NCBI RefSeq assembly: GCF_963662255.1
Contig: NC_085046.1
Coordinates: forward strand, 47,259,797-47,323,796
Length of the DNA: 64,000 nt
Source of the DNA: Cinclus cinclus
Taxonomy: Eukaryota; Chordata; Aves; Passeriformes; Cinclidae
Reading direction: 5' to 3'
Below, one piece after another: positions 62,331 through 64,000 of the stretch; position 1 is the first letter of the stretch; the number at the start of each line of letters is the position of its first letter. A program made the position numbers and the translations under genes. Below the pieces are notes generated by a model. That model worked only from the letters and a program-made list of their open reading frames with translations. It had not been told where the DNA came from and did no database searches.

Positions 62331-62334
62331 TCAG
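62311..62334 (+). other. Splice acceptor just upstream of GPR141 ATG
   Basis: A pyrimidine tract (CTTTCTGTATTCTTTCATTTT) ends in CAG at 62332-62334, three bases before ATG 62338. This suggests a non-coding upstream exon joined to a single coding exon, an arrangement common for GPCR genes. Confidence 0.6.
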
Positions 62335-62337
62335 AAT

Positions 62338-63282
62338 ATGCACCAGGAAGATTTCAGGAACGTGACTGAAGGGACCAGGAACAGCAGTGACTCCTCTTCT
62401 GCCTTTGTTCATACCAGCACCATGAGTGCCATACTTGTCACTGTCTACTCAGTTGCCTTTGCTGGAGGTGGAATTGGGTCTATCACAATGTCCTTTGTGC
62501 TGCTCAAGATGAGTACTCTGTCTGTGACCACAACTGCCATCATTAACCTGGTCGTTGTACACAGCCTCCTTCTCTTCACAGTCCCCTTCCGCCTCCACTA
62601 TTATGTCAAAAAGAAGTGGGTATTTGATATGCCATTTTGCAAAATGGTGAGTGCTATGGTGCACATCCACATGTACCTGACCTTTGTATTTTATGTGATC
62701 ACACTGGTGATCCGGTGGCTCATCTTCTTTCGGCGGAAGGACAAGGTGGAGTTTTACAGAAAGTTGCATGCCATTGCGGCAAGTGCTGCCGTGTGGGTCT
62801 TTGTCATGGTCTTTGGGGTGCCGCTCTTCTACTTTGAGTATGGACGCTCAGGCTTATACAATAATACAACATGTTTCAAGTTCCACAAAGAACTACAGCA
62901 CAGGAGCGTGAAAGCCCTGAATTATACCTTAATTGTAGCTGTTGCCCTCATTTCTTGTGTCCTCTTGGGCTTGCAGATTCTTATCCTGGTAAAAGTGGCA
63001 AGAAAATTTTCCACCTCCCTCTGTTCACACCAAGAATTCTGGGCCCAGATAAAAAACTTGATTTTCATCTGGGTCATCATAATTTGGTTCCTTCCCTATC
63101 ACCTATTCAGGGCCTACTACATACAGCATGTGAGTGATATTGACCAGTTAGAAAGCTACAATGAGGTTTTTTTGAGCCTGACTGCCCTGAGCTGTCTGGA
63201 CCTGCTGTCATTCATGCTGAGTGGAAGCCGCTTCTTCAAGCAAAATGTGGGGATGCTCCACAGGAGGTTGCCTTGCTGCTAG
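62338..63282 (+). CDS. GPR141: Probable G-protein coupled receptor 141
   Basis: An intact 314-residue orphan class A receptor of the plasma membrane; the human protein is about 305 residues. Seven hydrophobic segments are visible: about 31-57, 63-85, 100-131, 145-167, 195-220, 238-262 and 277-297. Diagnostic stretches are SVTTTAIINLVVVHS (62-76), HIHMYLTF (109-116) and DKVEFYRKLHA (135-145). Cys101 and Cys179 are placed for the TM3-ECL2 disulfide. N-glycosylation sequons lie at Asn8 and Asn15 (N-terminus) and at Asn175 and Asn176 (ECL2). The E/DRY position reads IRW (125-127), TM6 has FLPY (251-254), and the NPxxY position reads DLLSF (288-292). The ATG at 62338 follows the splice acceptor and gives the expected short glycosylated N-terminus. 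In mammals the gene is expressed in myeloid cells and lies near ELMO1 and EPDR1; neither is visible here. Confidence 0.96.
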   Translation: MHQEDFRNVTEGTRNSSDSSSAFVHTSTMSAILVTVYSVAFAGGGIGSITMSFVLLKMSTLSVTTTAIINLVVVHSLLLFTVPFRLHYYVKKKWVFDMPFCKMVSAMVHIHMYLTFVFYVITLVIRWLIFFRRKDKVEFYRKLHAIAASAAVWVFVMVFGVPLFYFEYGRSGLYNNTTCFKFHKELQHRSVKALNYTLIVAVALISCVLLGLQILILVKVARKFSTSLCSHQEFWAQIKNLIFIWVIIIWFLPYHLFRAYYIQHVSDIDQLESYNEVFLSLTALSCLDLLSFMLSGSRFFKQNVGMLHRRLPCC

Positions 63283-63660
63283 CATCAGCCTCCTGCAGGG
63301 TGGGCAGGATCTGGAGTAGGACAGTAATGGACAGACACAGCAAGCTCCCTCCTCAGCAAGTGAGGGTGTGCTCTGGAAATGGTACAACATACACAAGGCT
63401 TCGTACATCAGCTTCCTGAATTAATGGAACAAACTGCCTCCAGGTTCTCAGCTGGTAAACAGGAAGGTGAGCTCAGCAATTTCTTCATGGTGCTACACAG
63501 TGAGTTGTGGTTGGACCTGGAGAAGAGGGAAGAAAGGTCATGAGCGCTTTCTGTCTTGCTGTTTTTACATCAAGATTTGTGAAGTCAAAGGCACTAGGAG
63601 GAGACTTGAGAATTGCAATGTAGAAATACAAATAAATAAACAGGTTTTTATGGACTAAGG
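63283..63660 (+). other. GPR141: GPR141 3' UTR with two overlapping AATAAA signals
   Basis: AATAAA occurs at 63631-63636 and again at 63635-63640, about 350 bp after the stop. A poly(A) site some 15-25 bases further on is likely; the exact cleavage site cannot be read. Confidence 0.6.
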
Positions 63661-64000
63661 TACAGATTTTTGAAAATTAAAGATTGATATAATTTTCCCA
63701 TACATTTCTTATTTATTTCCTGCAAGCTCTCATAAAATATCAGGGAAAATATTGTTCTTCCTAAGAAGGTCTGTTTCTCTACGGTCAAGAGAAGCATGAC
63801 TTTCTAAGTGAATTAAACCAGCTATTTAAAACTAAACCAGTGATGGATAGTTAATTCTTAAAATATTTTCTCAAAATCACATTTTGAGATGGTATCATTG
63901 CAGAAGAAAATAATTTTGTTATCTTTCTCACATTATGAAAATATGTCTAAAAATTAGACACCATTGCTGAAATGGACATTACAAGTTCAAACAAAAGCCT
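63661..64000. other. Downstream of GPR141, no feature
   Basis: AT-rich DNA without a recognisable gene up to the window end. Confidence 0.5.

Noticed and set aside
1..64000. CRISPR arrays, operons, bacterial promoters, rRNA or tRNA genes
   Set aside because: Nothing of this kind was seen; the window is vertebrate nuclear DNA. Short RNA genes could still be missed by eye.

Overview
This 64 kb window looks like nuclear DNA of a bird, most likely a songbird (Passeriformes). It has one clearly intact protein-coding gene, CR1-type LINE 3' ends (direct and reversed), no mammalian SINEs, and many solo LTRs whose sequence style I recognise from avian endogenous retroviruses (ERVs). The species call is an inference; no marker here fixes it.

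Layout. 1-8760 is a heavily decayed gammaretrovirus-like provirus on the + strand. Its gag, pro, pol and env remnants are in order, a PPT-like tract and candidate 3' LTR follow, and the 5' LTR lies outside the window. A younger 698-bp solo LTR (family A) sits inside it at 5666-6363 with a perfect 5-bp target duplication. 8761-11045 is a mosaic: a Gln/His-rich stretch, a broken retrocopy of the YBX1 cold-shock domain, and the tail of a second ERV env with its PPT and LTR start. 11-62 kb is gene-poor. It holds solo LTRs at 12127-12613, 20418-20864, 30825-32376, 38901-39589, about 47424-48623, about 54540-55958 and 59805-61231 (the last with another LTR nested inside), five CR1 fragments, and a 348-bp pentanucleotide array grown inside one CR1. 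The rest shows no recognisable gene.

The intact gene is GPR141 (62338-63282, + strand), an orphan class A GPCR of 314 residues in one coding exon, with a splice acceptor just before its ATG and AATAAA signals about 350 bp after its stop. The nested LTR pair ends about 1.1 kb upstream of its start codon.

For many LTRs I could read both ends and the flanking duplications directly: CAAGG, CTGTC, ACTGG and CTACC are perfect; GTTGT/GTTTT and AGTACT/AGTCCT each have one mismatch. This gives exact boundaries and a relative order of insertion. I found no CRISPR array, operon, rRNA or tRNA. The most unusual items are the YBX1/ERV mosaic, the nested and inverted LTRs upstream of GPR141, the LTR with perfect 14-bp inverted ends, and the polypyrimidine array.
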